Shown: positions 1 to 8,274 of the stretch, in pieces
How the letters are laid out: every line of letters begins with the position of its first letter
How positions within the stretch are numbered: position 1 is the first letter of the stretch
Assembly (NCBI RefSeq): GCF_001486165.1
Contig: NZ_LN908976.1
Coordinates: 558,071 to 622,070 of the forward strand
Source: Bittarella massiliensis (ex Durand et al. 2017)
Lineage (GTDB): Bacteria; Bacillota; Clostridia; Oscillospirales; Ruminococcaceae
Length of the DNA: 64,000 bases
Direction: 5' to 3'
Made by a program: the position numbers and the translations under genes
The notes under the pieces: model-generated
Database searches by the model: none
The model's input: only the letters and a program-made list of their open reading frames with translations
Told to the model about the DNA's origin: nothing

Positions 1-157
1 CCTGCAAGATCAGGTTGCCGGCCAACTCGCTGACCACCGTCACCGACGTGTCCACCACAAAGCCCAGCTCCGCCAGGTGCTGGCGGACCTCGTCGCGGCC
101 GGTGATCTTGCGGATGGTGACCGTCTCCCCCGCCTTTGCCATTGTCAAGGGCATCAT
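1..157 (-). CDS. feoA: FeoA-family ferrous iron transport protein, 3' end outside window
   Basis: About 52 N-terminal residues are present; the gene runs off the left edge. The segment starts MMPLTMAKAGETVTI and continues with a GRDEVRQHLAELGF stretch and a TSVTVVSELAGNLIL strand, the SH3-like fold pattern of FeoA, a small cytoplasmic partner of the FeoB iron(II) transporter. The start is the first of two adjacent ATGs, preceded by a GGAGGGGAGGGGAC purine tract. feoB would be expected to follow outside the window; this is not visible. A palindrome-like AT-rich site lies about 55 bp upstream. Confidence 0.7.
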   Translation of the reverse strand, partial: MMPLTMAKAGETVTIRKITGRDEVRQHLAELGFVVDTSVTVVSELAGNLILQ

Positions 158-207
158 GTCCCCTCCCCTCCTCTTTGGCGGCCCACCTGGGACCGAGGGC
201 CAATGCA

Positions 208-229
208 TTTGGTTAGCGTTAACTAACTT
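208..229. promoter_or_regulatory. Possible DtxR/IdeR-like operator upstream of feoA
   Basis: GTTAG (212-216) and CTAAC (223-227) form inverted half-sites around CGTTAA, in a locally AT-rich patch just upstream of feoA. The half-sites resemble DtxR/IdeR-type iron boxes, which fits an iron-transport gene. Only similarity to the general pattern is seen; a Fur-type or unrelated palindrome remains possible. Confidence 0.3.
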
Positions 230-1127
230 TTTTGAACAGTTCATAGTTTACCGCTGCTAACCCAATCTGTCAATCCCCTCTCCCCAAATTTTTCATCCCG
301 CCCCCCGCTTTTGCCGATTTGCCGCAAAATGGCCGCTGCCGCGCGAAATTTTGTGGGAATTTTTTCTTCTGATTTTCCCTCTCCGTGGGTACTGTGGCCC
401 CTTTGGCGGCGAGGAGGGGCGCCTTTGCGGCCGCGGTGAGGAAGGGGCACTCCCCACTTTTCCTCCGCGCACAGAGGGGGCGGGGATGGGAGGAAATCAG
501 GATGGCCGGGAGGATCTCACCAGGAGAAGGCGGCCTTTGCCCTGTGTACTGTTCGGGGGAATGTAGGGGGTGTCTATCTTCTGCCATGCAGGGAAGTGCT
601 GGCAAGGAAGGCGGCAAAAGCGCTCCCGGGGCGTTTTCTGTCAGAGGGAGGTACCCTTGCTCCCGTGTACTGTCGGAATCTTGTTATATCCATCGCACGC
701 TGGAAAAAAGGGGTGAAACAGGTGCTCTCTACCTCGCCCCATGCCGTGAAAAAAGAGGGGATGAGACGGACTGTGCTGGCGGAGAGAGGGGCGCATCTCC
801 CTCCCTGCTCCCTTTCCATCACCCACGGCGGTATGCTTTCTCCCCAATAACTCGCGAGGTGGACACCCGGCAAAAAATACGGCAATACCCTCAATCGTTG
901 GTATATTGTCTCCCCAAATCCTGTATGCTGTTGAATTGACTGCGGGGATTGTCTCAGCAGATTTCAAAAAAAGGACCGCCGCGGCCTTTCTGTCCGCAAA
1001 AAGGCCGGTCTGTCGATTCTCCGCGGGGAAAATATTTCCTATACTGAAAAAGGGCCCCGGCGGCGCGGCGCGCGGTCAGGGGCCCATGCAGTCTTATACC
1101 AAACGGGCAGAGAGGGGGTGGGACCGG
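230..1127. other. Gene-free stretch of about 900 bp
   Basis: No reading frame here has convincing composition; the open frames are Arg/Gly/Pro-rich shadows typical of non-coding GC-rich DNA. A GTGTACTGT string occurs twice (near 545 and 666). A short GC hairpin lies around 975-1010. I see no RNA gene or clear promoter. Confidence 0.5.
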
Positions 1128-1445
1128 GTGGACCGGACACAGTTCGGCAAGCTGCTCAACGAGGCGCGGCTGGCCAAAGGGGTGACGGTGGAGGCGCTGG
1201 CCGAGGCGTGCGACGTCTCCGCCGCCTACATGCAAAAGATCCTCAGCGGCAAGCGGGGGCTGGGACTGGACCTGCTGCTGAAAATCTGCAACAACCTCAC
1301 GGTTTCCCCCCAGTACCTTTTGCAGGGGGACCTCTGCCTGCCCGACGGGGGGGAGGACATCCGCCCCCTGGTCGATCGCCTCACCCCGCACGAGCGGCGG
1401 CTGCTCAAGGAAGTGCTCAAATCCATCATGAAGGCGCGGGACTGA
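1128..1445 (+). CDS. XRE-family helix-turn-helix protein
   Basis: A 105-residue protein with a Cro/CI-type HTH over roughly residues 5-60: a FGKLLNEARLAKGVTVEALA helix pair, then CDVSAAYMQKILSGKRG as recognition helix and turn. The C-terminal part (LTPHERRLLKEVLKSI) is a short helix that may dimerise. I place the start at the GTG at 1128, which follows an AGAGGGGG tract; an in-frame ATG at 1086 lacks a good ribosome site. It probably shares a transcript with the membrane protein that starts 32 bp downstream. Target genes are unknown. Confidence 0.72.
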   Translation: MDRTQFGKLLNEARLAKGVTVEALAEACDVSAAYMQKILSGKRGLGLDLLLKICNNLTVSPQYLLQGDLCLPDGGEDIRPLVDRLTPHERRLLKEVLKSIMKARD

Positions 1446-1477
1446 CCGCCCCTTCTGCCCGAAAGGGGGTGTGCCCC

Positions 1478-1912
1478 ATGTCGCAGTGGCCGGACGTCTC
1501 GCAGCTCTCCCAGGCGCAGCGGGAGGAACTGGACGCCATCTGCCGCCGGTGGGAGGAGGTCTACCCCCGGCTGCTGGCGGCCGAACAGGCCCGCGAACGG
1601 CTGGAACGGCGCACCCACTTTTGGCGTTGGACGCCTGTTTTATACGCCCTCCTGCTCTGCCTCGGCGCAGGCTTTTTCCTGTTTTTGCGCTTCCCCGGCT
1701 GGGGGTGGTACGTCTTTTGGGGGTGTAGCTGCCTCTGCGCGGCCGCCACCCTCGCCGGTTTCCTCCTGACCAAGCGCTGGAAGCGGCTGTGCGGGTGCTA
1801 CTGGTCCGCCTACCACACCTGTGTGCAGTTGAGCGACCGCCTCTACCAGATATGCCCCCTCCCCGACGGCAGATCCCCCTTGCAGCCCCTGCCGGGGGAG
1901 GAAAACTTGTAA
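1478..1912 (+). CDS. Small two-helix membrane protein of unknown function
   Basis: A 144-residue protein. A charged N-terminal half with coiled-coil character (QREELDAICRRWEEVYPRLL, EQARERLERR) is followed by two hydrophobic segments around residues 54-70 and 75-97, then a Cys-containing cytoplasmic tail. No family is recognised. The ATG follows GAAAGGGGGTG at a workable distance. It lies 32 bp after the XRE gene and ends 43 bp before a strong terminator, so the two genes look like a small operon. Confidence 0.65.
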   Translation: MSQWPDVSQLSQAQREELDAICRRWEEVYPRLLAAEQARERLERRTHFWRWTPVLYALLLCLGAGFFLFLRFPGWGWYVFWGCSCLCAAATLAGFLLTKRWKRLCGCYWSAYHTCVQLSDRLYQICPLPDGRSPLQPLPGEENL

Positions 1913-1955
1913 TTATTTTATTGTATATTACAAATCGTATAGAACAGGCAATCAA

Positions 1956-1992
1956 AGAGGGCCCACACGGCTGTGTGGGCCCTCTCTTTTTT
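1956..1992. terminator. Bidirectional intrinsic terminator between convergent genes
   Basis: A 13-bp perfect stem (1956-1968 with 1973-1985), loop GGCT, then a T-rich tract on the plus strand. It closes the plus-strand XRE/membrane-protein unit. The same hairpin is placed to stop the convergent pnp transcript. Confidence 0.85.
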
Positions 1993-2013
1993 GGCGGCGG
2001 GGATGCGGGGGCT

Positions 2014-4152
2014 TTACTCCCCCTGCTCCTGCTGCTCTTCTCTCTTCTTTTTGGCCCGCTCCATCTCCTCCAGCGCGTCCTTGCGGGAGAGGTTGATGCG
2101 GCCCTGGCGGTCGATTTCGGTGACCTTGACCACCACCACGTCGCCCACGTTGACCACGTCCTCCACCTTCTCCACCCGCTCTTTGTCCAGCTTGGAGATG
2201 TGGACCAGCCCCTCTTTGCCGGGGGCGATCTCCACAAAGGCGCCGAAGTTCATCAGCCGGGTGACGACCCCCTTGTAGAGGGCGCCCACCTCGGGGTCCT
2301 GCACGATGGTCTTGATGATGGTGATGGCGCGCTCCACCCCGGCCAGGTCGATGCCGGAGACAAAGACGCGGCCGTCGTCCTCCACGTCCACCTTGACGCC
2401 GCACTCGGCACAGATTTTTTGAATGACCTTGCCGCCCGAGCCGATGACTTCGCGGATCTTGTCGGGGTGGATCTGCATCCCCCGCATCTTGGGCGCGTAC
2501 TGGGACACCTCGGGCCGGGGGGCGGGCAGGGCCTTGAGCATGATGTCGTTGAGGATGTGCATCCGGGCCTTGTAGGTCTTTTCAAAGGCCTCGGCAATGA
2601 TGTCATAGGTCAGGCCGTCGTTTTTGATGTCCACCTGGATGGCGGTGATGCCGTTTTTGGTGCCGCCGACTTTAAAGTCCATGTCGCCGAAGAAGTCCTC
2701 GACCCCCTGGATGTCCACCATGGTCATCCAGCGCTCCCCCTCGGTCACCAGGCCGCAGGAGATGCCCGCCACCGGCTCTTTGATGGGAACGCCGGCGTCC
2801 ATCAGCGCCAGGGTAGAGGCGCAGATGGAGCCCTGGGAGGTGGAGCCGTTGGAGGAGAGCACCTCGCTCACCAGGCGGATGGCGTAGGGGAACTCCTCCT
2901 CGCTGGGGAGGACGGGCACCAGGGCCTTTTCGGCCAGGGCGCCGTGGCCGATCTCCCGGCGGCCGGGGCCGCGGCTGGGCCGGGTCTCCCCCACCGAGTA
3001 GGAGGGGAAGTTGTAGTGGTGCATGTAGCGCTTGCCGGTCTCGTGGTCGATGCCGTCGAGCCGCTGCGATTCGCTGACCGGGCCCAGGGTGGCGATCGTC
3101 AGCACCTGGGTCTGCCCGCGGGTGAAGAGGGCGCTGCCGTGCACCCGGGGGAGGACCCCCACCTCGGCCGCCAGGGGGCGGATCTCGTCGATGCCGCGGC
3201 CGTCGACCCGCTTGCCCTCGTCCAGCAGCCAGCGGCGGACCACCTGCTTTTGCAGCTTGTAGAGGCAGTCGTCGATCAGGCCGGGGTCGTCGGGGCAGCG
3301 GTCGTCAAAGTGGTCGTGCACCTCCTCGTAGAGGGGGGCCAGCCGCTCGTCGCGCACCCGCTTGTCGTCGGTGTCCATGCAGTGCTGCATCTTCTCCAGG
3401 GCGTAGTCGCGCACCGCGTCCAGCAGTTCAAAGGGCACGTCTTTCGAGGTATAGGGGATCTTTTCCCTGCCGATTTCCAGGCGGATGTTCTCGATGAAAT
3501 CGATGATGGAGCGGATCTCCTCGTGCCCGGCCTTGATGCAGTCGAGCATGGTGTCGTTGTCCACCTCGTTGGCGGCGCACTCGATCATGACGATCTTTTC
3601 CTTGGAGCCGGCCAGGGTCAGGTGCAGGTCGGAGCGGTGGCCCTCCTCCTCGCTGGGGTTGAGCACCACCTTGCCGTCCACAAGCCCCACCTGCACCCCG
3701 CCGATGGGCCCCTTCCAGGGGATGTCGGAGATGGCCAGGGCGATGGAGGTGCCGATGAGACCGGCGATTTCGGGCGCGCAGGTGGGGTCCACCGACATCA
3801 CCGTCATCACCACCGCCACGTCGTTGCGCATGTCCTTGGGGAAGAGGGGGCGGATGGGGCGGTCCACCATCCGGCAGGCCAGCACCGCCTTTTCGGAGGG
3901 GCGGGACTCCCGCTTCAAAAAGGAGCCGGGGATCCGCCCCACCGAGTAGAGCTTTTCCTCAAAGTCCACCGAGAGGGGGAAGAAGTCGATCCCCTCCCTG
4001 GGTTTTTGGGACATGGTGGCGTTGCAGAGCACGGTGGTCTCGCCGTAGCGCACCAGGCAGGAGCCGTTGGCCAGGCAGCACATCTTCCCGGTCTCCACCG
4101 ACAGCTTCTTCCCCGCGAACTGGGTCTCAAACACTCTGAATTCCTCAAACAT
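2014..4152 (-). CDS. pnp: Polyribonucleotide nucleotidyltransferase (PNPase)
   Basis: A 712-residue protein of usual length. Two RNase PH domains (about 10-230 and 320-545) flank an all-helical linker; a KH domain follows (VIGSGGKVIQKICAECG) and a C-terminal S1 domain (GALYKGVVTRLMNFGAFVEI, GLVHISKL). The enzyme is a trimeric 3'-5' phosphorolytic RNA-degrading enzyme. The phosphate-site motif GSSTSQGSICAS-like is present as SNGSTSQGSICAS. The start is the ATG followed by FEEFRVFETQFAGKKL, with AGGAGGAATGCGTG upstream; the longer open frame has no ribosome site. In many Bacillota pnp follows rpsO directly; here about 4.1 kb of plus-strand genes separates them. Confidence 0.98.
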   Translation of the reverse strand: MFEEFRVFETQFAGKKLSVETGKMCCLANGSCLVRYGETTVLCNATMSQKPREGIDFFPLSVDFEEKLYSVGRIPGSFLKRESRPSEKAVLACRMVDRPIRPLFPKDMRNDVAVVMTVMSVDPTCAPEIAGLIGTSIALAISDIPWKGPIGGVQVGLVDGKVVLNPSEEEGHRSDLHLTLAGSKEKIVMIECAANEVDNDTMLDCIKAGHEEIRSIIDFIENIRLEIGREKIPYTSKDVPFELLDAVRDYALEKMQHCMDTDDKRVRDERLAPLYEEVHDHFDDRCPDDPGLIDDCLYKLQKQVVRRWLLDEGKRVDGRGIDEIRPLAAEVGVLPRVHGSALFTRGQTQVLTIATLGPVSESQRLDGIDHETGKRYMHHYNFPSYSVGETRPSRGPGRREIGHGALAEKALVPVLPSEEEFPYAIRLVSEVLSSNGSTSQGSICASTLALMDAGVPIKEPVAGISCGLVTEGERWMTMVDIQGVEDFFGDMDFKVGGTKNGITAIQVDIKNDGLTYDIIAEAFEKTYKARMHILNDIMLKALPAPRPEVSQYAPKMRGMQIHPDKIREVIGSGGKVIQKICAECGVKVDVEDDGRVFVSGIDLAGVERAITIIKTIVQDPEVGALYKGVVTRLMNFGAFVEIAPGKEGLVHISKLDKERVEKVEDVVNVGDVVVVKVTEIDRQGRINLSRKDALEEMERAKKKREEQQEQGE

Positions 4153-4643
4153 CACGCATTCCTCCTGCGCACACAAAATTGATGGCCGGCGGGACCGCGC
4201 TTTTACAGGGTATCCCACCCCTTTTGAAGGCGCAAAGGGGGCGCGATAGTCTGCAAAAACCGATGTCCGCCCCCACCCCGGGGCCGGGCGGCCCGCCCCC
4301 CTCCCCCACGGAGGGAAAGGGGAGGCGGCCGTTCGGCTATGGCATCAGTATAGTATAAATACCAGTTCACTGTAAAGGAATGGCCGCAGTTTTGTGGGCT
4401 ATGCCCATAACGGCGGCCATTTTGTAGGCAATTCGACAAATGCCGACGGGGGGTGAGGGAAGGCAGGGCCGCCCCCCTTCGCCACCGGACGGAGAGGGGG
4501 CGGCCCTGCCTTCCAGAGATGCGGAGGGGGAAAGGCGGCAGGAGGGGACGGATGCGCTGCGGCCGAGAGGAAAAGGCGGCTCTGGCAAAGGGGGCGGGGC
4601 AGAATGGAAGGGGGGGACAGGGCGGCGGGACGGCCATCCCCCA
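4153..4643. other. Leader and intergenic region upstream of pnp
   Basis: No gene. It holds the pnp leader, with an inverted repeat built on GGCCGC/GCGGCC around 4382-4425, and a candidate pnp promoter described separately. The rest is G/C-rich spacer without recognisable RNA structure. Confidence 0.5.
4347..4376 (-). promoter_or_regulatory. Candidate pnp promoter
   Basis: On the minus strand TTTACA (4371-4376) and TATACT (4347-4352) are separated by 18 bp. The start site would give a leader of about 190 nt before the pnp ATG. This is a match to the vegetative consensus only. Confidence 0.45.
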
Positions 4644-5081
4644 TCACCGCTGGGCGAGGTACGCCTCCACCTCCTGGGGGCGCAGCCGCCGCAACTGGGT
4701 GCCGGGGAATTCGCGGTACCGGCCGGCCGAAAAGAGGGGCGCGCCCTGGGGGCAGCGCTTGCCGGGGTTTTTGCGCAGAAAGGCCGCCAGTTCCCCCCGG
4801 CCGGGGAAAATTTTGTAGAAGGTCCGGCCGCCCGGCCCCTCGATCTGGTAGATGCCGCAGGCCCTTTGGCAGGTGTGGTCGGCGGCCCGCAGGTAGAGTT
4901 TGGCCTGCTCGAGGGTCTGAAAGGGGAAGTTCCAGCGCTGCAGCCCGCGCCGCTCCTCCCTCTCGATGCAGATGCAGCGGCCGCAACTGCCGCAGATGTA
5001 CTGGGTGTGCCCCTCCAGGCAGGCCCGCGCCCCCCGCAGTGGGGTGGCCCGGCTGTCTTCGCTGTAACACTCCTCACACAT
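4644..5081 (-). CDS. Cysteine-rich protein of unknown function
   Basis: A 145-residue protein. The N-terminal third is rich in cysteine pairs (MCEECYSEDS, ICGSCGRCICI, then HTCQRACGI), which suggests a zinc ribbon or other metal site. The rest carries aromatic and basic patches (TFYKIFPGRGELAAFLRKNPG). No family is recognised. The start is well supported by AAAGGAGCGCG five bases before the ATG. It is transcribed alone, divergent from the small glycine-rich membrane gene at 5376. Confidence 0.65.
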   Translation of the reverse strand: MCEECYSEDSRATPLRGARACLEGHTQYICGSCGRCICIEREERRGLQRWNFPFQTLEQAKLYLRAADHTCQRACGIYQIEGPGGRTFYKIFPGRGELAAFLRKNPGKRCPQGAPLFSAGRYREFPGTQLRRLRPQEVEAYLAQR

Positions 5082-5313
5082 AAAAACGCGCTCCTTTCAA
5101 GATGGGGTCCGAGGGAGGCCCTAGGCGCCCCCTGGGCAGGATGCCCTCTCTCCCGCCGGGCCCGCGGCGCGGAGGGATGCCGGCCGCGGCGGGCGGGGGC
5201 GTTCTGCCGAACGGCCCTGTTCCCCCCCATTCGCCCCGGCGGGCGGCAGGGCCCTTTGGTGGGTTGGATGCCAGTTTACCCCCAATGCCAGTTGTTGTCA
5301 AACCGCAAAGTCG

Positions 5314-5343
5314 TTGACAGCGGGCCTGTACAGACAGTACACT
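5314..5343 (+). promoter_or_regulatory. Promoter for the 5376-6112 unit
   Basis: TTGACA (5314-5319), 18-bp spacer and TACACT (5338-5343), with the first coding ATG 33 bp downstream. The spacer contains TGTACA and the -10 overlaps AGTACACT, a small palindromic patch. Confidence 0.6.
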
Positions 5344-5375
5344 GGGAGAAACAGCGGCGAAAGGAAGCGATTTTT

Positions 5376-5621
5376 ATGTCCACCGGCGAAGCGCCCAAGC
5401 GCGACGACCCCACCCCTCCCCCCGAGCCGGAGGAAGAAAACTACCAGTCCCTGGGGCTGTGCCTGGGTCTCTGCCTGGGAACGGCCTTCGGTGTCGTCTT
5501 TCACAACCTGGCCATCGGCATCTCCGTCGGCCTCTGTCTGGGGCTGGCCATCGGCACCGCCATCAAGAAAAAGGACCCGCCCGGGCCCACCCCGCCCCCA
5601 GAAGGGGGGGCGGAGGGATGA
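5376..5621 (+). CDS. Small glycine-rich membrane protein
   Basis: 81 residues. A charged, proline-rich N-terminus (KRDDPTPPPEPEEE) is followed by about 40 hydrophobic residues with repeated small residues (GLCLGLCLGTAFG, GISVGLCLGLAIGTAI), a glycine-zipper-like hairpin, then a KKKDPP tail. Function unknown. AAAGGAAGCG precedes the ATG. Its stop overlaps the start of the following acetyltransferase as ATGA, so the two are translationally coupled. Confidence 0.6.
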   Translation: MSTGEAPKRDDPTPPPEPEEENYQSLGLCLGLCLGTAFGVVFHNLAIGISVGLCLGLAIGTAIKKKDPPGPTPPPEGGAEG

Positions 5622-6112
5622 TCGTCCGCCCCGCCACAGACGGCGACGACCGGCTCGCCATCGGCCAGGTGTACGTGGACAGTTGGCGGGCCGCCTACCG
5701 GGGGCTCATCCCCCAGGCCTATCTCGACGGCCTCGATGCCCGCAACTGGCTGGGGGTGCTGGACGCCCCCCAGCGAACGAGCTTCCTCCTCCTGGACGGG
5801 GACACCATCGCCGGCACCTGTTCCTGCTGCCCGGCCCGCAGTCCCGAGATGGCGGGCTGGGGGGAGGTGGTCTCCCTCTACCTAAAGCCCGCCTACTGGG
5901 GCCGGGAGCTGGGTGTCCCGCTGCTGGGCGCAGCGCTGGACGAACTGGCTGGTCAGGGCTACCCCTCTGTCTACCTGTGGGTGCTGAAGGGCAACCTGCG
6001 GGCCCATGCCTTTTACCGCCGCCAGGGCTTTGCCCCCTCCGGCGCCCGCCTCGAAGGGGAGGTCGGGGGCCAGCCGGTGGAGGAGATCCAGTACACCCGC
6101 CCCCTTGCATAG
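5618..6112 (+). CDS. GNAT-family N-acetyltransferase
   Basis: A 164-residue protein with the GNAT fold: an N-terminal strand (MIVRPATDGDD), a helix with VDSWRAAYRGLIPQAYLDGL typical of the RimI-like branch, a core strand GEVVSLYLKPAYWGRELGV where the CoA pyrophosphate loop sits, and the C-terminal ANLRAHAFYRRQGF-like segment (GNLRAHAFYRRQGF). It transfers an acetyl group from acetyl-CoA to an unknown amine. Start ATG overlaps the previous stop by 4 bp. Confidence 0.85.
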   Translation: MIVRPATDGDDRLAIGQVYVDSWRAAYRGLIPQAYLDGLDARNWLGVLDAPQRTSFLLLDGDTIAGTCSCCPARSPEMAGWGEVVSLYLKPAYWGRELGVPLLGAALDELAGQGYPSVYLWVLKGNLRAHAFYRRQGFAPSGARLEGEVGGQPVEEIQYTRPLA

Positions 6113-6175
6113 GGGCGCCCCATCCCCTGCCCCGCCGCTTTGAGGCGGCGGCGCATTCAGAAAGGAGCATCTTCT

Positions 6176-6754
6176 TTGAACTGCCGACCCCTCACCGCCA
6201 AAGAGGTGCGCGCCCTCTACGCCCGCCACCTCTCCCGCGACTTTCCCCCCGCCGAGCGCAAGCCCCTGGCGGCCATCCTCTCCCTGCTGCGGCGGGGGCG
6301 CTACCTCTGCCTGGGCGGCTTTGCGGGGGCGGAACTGCGCGCCTACGCCTTTTTCACCCGGGTGCCCGAGGGCCCCTGCTGGCTGCTGGACTACTACGCC
6401 GTCTGCCAGGGGGGCAGGGGCCGGGGGGCGGGCAGCGCCTTTTGGCGGCAGTTGCCCGGCCAGCTCGACGGCTGCCAGGGGCTGCTCATCGAGGTGGAGG
6501 ACCCCGACACCGCCCCCACCGCCCCGGAGCGGGAGACCCGCCGCCGGCGCATCCGCTTTTACCTGAAAAACGGGGCCCGGGAGACCGGCTGCCGCTGCCG
6601 CCTTTTCGGGGTGGATTACCGCATCCTCTTCTTCCCGGTGGCGCGGGACTTCCCCGACTGCGAGATCCCCGCCCTGCTGGACGCCGTCTACCGCGCCACC
6701 ATCCCCGGCCCCGTCTACCGGCGGCAGGTGGCCTTTCCCCCGGCAGGGGAATAG
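6176..6754 (+). CDS. GNAT-like acetyltransferase, TTG start
   Basis: 192 residues. The pattern RPLTAKEVRALYARHLSRDFPPAERKPL, a DYYAV strand, a glycine-rich AGSAFW turn (VCQGGRGRGAGSAFW) and the late RIRFYLKNGARETG segment resemble a divergent GNAT family found in clostridia. The start is read as TTG at 6176, 8 bp after AAAGGAG; no ATG or GTG is better placed. It follows the other acetyltransferase by 63 bp and ends 20 bp before a terminator. Substrate unknown. Confidence 0.68.
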   Translation: MNCRPLTAKEVRALYARHLSRDFPPAERKPLAAILSLLRRGRYLCLGGFAGAELRAYAFFTRVPEGPCWLLDYYAVCQGGRGRGAGSAFWRQLPGQLDGCQGLLIEVEDPDTAPTAPERETRRRRIRFYLKNGARETGCRCRLFGVDYRILFFPVARDFPDCEIPALLDAVYRATIPGPVYRRQVAFPPAGE

Positions 6755-6774
6755 CGGTCTTCTACCCACCCATT

Positions 6775-6805
6775 GAGAGGGGGCCCTGCGGCCCTCTCTT
6801 TTTTT
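6775..6805 (+). terminator. Intrinsic terminator after the acetyltransferase genes
   Basis: GAGAGGG paired with CCCTCTC around a short GC loop, followed by seven T. It lies 20 bp after the 6176-6754 stop codon and separates it from the next promoter. Confidence 0.82.
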
Positions 6806-6820
6806 GCGCCAAAGTTTTGG

Positions 6821-6872
6821 TTGACAACAAAACAATGTTATGTTACGATGAACCCATCGACAGAACATTGTT
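6821..6872 (+). promoter_or_regulatory. Promoter with nested palindrome upstream of the YhbD-like gene
   Basis: TTGACA (6821-6826), 17-bp spacer, TACGAT (6844-6849). Around the -10, AACAATGTT (6831-6839) and AACATTGTT (6864-6872) are perfect inverted arms, and CGATG/CATCG form an inner inverted pair. The layout suits a dimeric repressor, or a hairpin at the 5' end of the transcript. Confidence 0.6.
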
Positions 6873-7549
6873 ACGAAAGGGGGGCGATTTCCCTGGAACT
6901 CATCTCCAAAAAACAGCTGTTGGCCGAGACCGGCATCTCCTACGGCCAGCTCTACCGCTGGAAGCGGGAGCGGCTGATCCCGGAGGGGTGGTTTATCAAG
7001 CAGTCCTCCTACACCGGGCAGGAGACCTTTTTCCCCAAAGAACAGATGCTCGCCCGGGTGCAGGCCATTCTGGAGGCAAAAGACCGCTACTCCCTGGAAG
7101 AGCTGGCCAAGATCCTCTCCCCCGAGGCGGTGGATGTCCCCCTTGCCCCGCGGGAACTCTGGGAGTGGGGCGAGATCGGGCCCGACCTGCTGGCCGCGGC
7201 CGAAGCCGCCGCCCCGCCCGCCGGCCTCTCCTTTGACCAGGCGGTGCTGTTGGCCGCCCTGTGGGAGGGGGTGCAGCACCTCTCCCTCCCGCCCGAAAGC
7301 GCCAAGGACTTGGTCTATCAGGCCCTGGCGCTCCCCCCGCCGCTGCGCTGCGCCGAGGGGGGCTGCACCCTCTTTCGCTGCGGGGGGGAGCTGACCCTGG
7401 CGGTCACCGGGGGGGAGCAGCCGCCCCTTTTCGGCCCGGCCGTCTCGGTGCTGGACAGCCGCCCCATGAGCGAGCTGGCCGGCCGCATCAAGATGAAGTA
7501 CACCGCCCGCTTTGAGAGCGGCCCGACAGATGAGAGCAGGAGGAAATGA
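6848..7549 (+). CDS. YhbD-like MerR-type DNA-binding protein (DUF4004 family)
   Basis: The conserved core LISKKQLLAETGISYGQLYRWKRERLIPEGWFI plus TGQETFFPKEQMLARVQ matches the YhbD family, a MerR-like winged helix encoded beside bactofilin genes in Bacillus. The C-terminal half is variable. The nearest ATG in frame is 6848, but it falls inside the promoter palindrome and has no ribosome site; the AAAGGGGGG tract at 6876-6884 points instead to a non-standard start, CTG 6893 or ATT 6887, which would give the usual family N-terminus. It is followed 1 bp later by the bactofilin gene. It probably regulates its own operon. Confidence 0.8.
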   Translation: MNPSTEHCYERGAISLELISKKQLLAETGISYGQLYRWKRERLIPEGWFIKQSSYTGQETFFPKEQMLARVQAILEAKDRYSLEELAKILSPEAVDVPLAPRELWEWGEIGPDLLAAAEAAAPPAGLSFDQAVLLAALWEGVQHLSLPPESAKDLVYQALALPPPLRCAEGGCTLFRCGGELTLAVTGGEQPPLFGPAVSVLDSRPMSELAGRIKMKYTARFESGPTDESRRK

Positions 7550-7550
7550 G

Positions 7551-8162
7551 ATGCAGGATACGCGAATCGATGGGATGGGCACCATTGCCGGGGGGGAGTA
7601 CGGCAGCGTCAAGGTCTCGGGGATGGGTAAGTGCACCGGCGACCTGACGGCCCAGTCCCTCTCCGTCTCGGGCAAGTTTACCTGCCAGGGGAAGCTGAAG
7701 GTGGGCAAACTCACCTGCAGCGGCACCGCCGACTTCGAGGGCGACATCAGTGCCGCGTCCCTGTCCGCCTCGGGGCGGCTGGTCCTGGGCGAGGACTGCA
7801 ACCTCGAGGCGCAGGAGGTCCGCTGTTCCGGCTACATCCGGGTGGGGGGGCAGATCTCCGCCGACTTCCTCAAGGCCGAAGGCGCCATCAACGCCCGGGA
7901 GGTGGTGGGCGACCAGATCCAAATCATCTCCCACAGCCGCGGGCTGGGTGCCCTCCTCTTCCCCACCCTCTCCACCGTGGGGATGGTGGAGGCCACCACC
8001 ATCTCCCTCTCGGGGGTCCGGGCCGACACGGTGAGCGGGCAGAACGTGACCATCGGCCCCCGCTGCGACATCGGGCAGGTGGACTGCAGCGGCACCCTCT
8101 CGGTCCACCGCTCGGCCAAAATCGGCCGGGTTACCGGCGACTGCGTCCGGCAGGGCCTGTAA
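7551..8162 (+). CDS. Bactofilin-like polymer-forming cytoskeletal protein (YhbE/YhbF type)
   Basis: A 203-residue protein made of repeated short beta strands with alternating small and hydrophobic residues (SVKVSGMGKCTGDL, LSVSGKFTCQGKLKVG, LTCSGTADFEGDI), the right-handed beta-helix pattern of bactofilins, which polymerise into filaments. It is the longer Bacillota type with two beta-helix stretches. GCAGGAGG precedes the ATG. Gene order matches the B. subtilis yhbD-yhbE/F locus. Role in cell shape, envelope or sporulation is not established here. Confidence 0.85.
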   Translation: MQDTRIDGMGTIAGGEYGSVKVSGMGKCTGDLTAQSLSVSGKFTCQGKLKVGKLTCSGTADFEGDISAASLSASGRLVLGEDCNLEAQEVRCSGYIRVGGQISADFLKAEGAINAREVVGDQIQIISHSRGLGALLFPTLSTVGMVEATTISLSGVRADTVSGQNVTIGPRCDIGQVDCSGTLSVHRSAKIGRVTGDCVRQGL

Positions 8163-8178
8163 AAAAACACGCGTCAAA

Positions 8179-8260
8179 GGAGCGCCGCCCCAGCCGATGG
8201 CGGGGCGGCGCTCCTGCAAAAAAAGGGCCCTGGCCGATGGTGGCCAGGGCCCTCTCTATT
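8179..8260. terminator. Tandem hairpins: bidirectional terminator between bactofilin gene and rpsO
   Basis: The first hairpin (8179-8191 with 8202-8214) is a 13-bp GC stem. The second (8225-8235 with 8242-8252) is an 11-bp stem flanked by A7 on the left and T7 on the right, so it works for the plus-strand bactofilin unit and the minus-strand rpsO. Confidence 0.87.
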
Positions 8261-8274
8261 TTTTTGATCGTCGC

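Noticed and set aside
385-967. Several open frames of 80-180 codons on both strands
   Set aside because: Low-complexity R/G/P-rich translations overlapping each other, no ribosome sites and no family features.
1789-4182. A 797-codon plus-strand frame opposite pnp
   Set aside because: Antisense shadow of a GC-rich gene; His/Val/Gly-rich translation without domain pattern.
545-5343. GTGTACTGT-like string near 545 and 666 and, inverted, near 5335
   Set aside because: Nine bases only; flanking sequence is not shared, so a repeat family is not supported.
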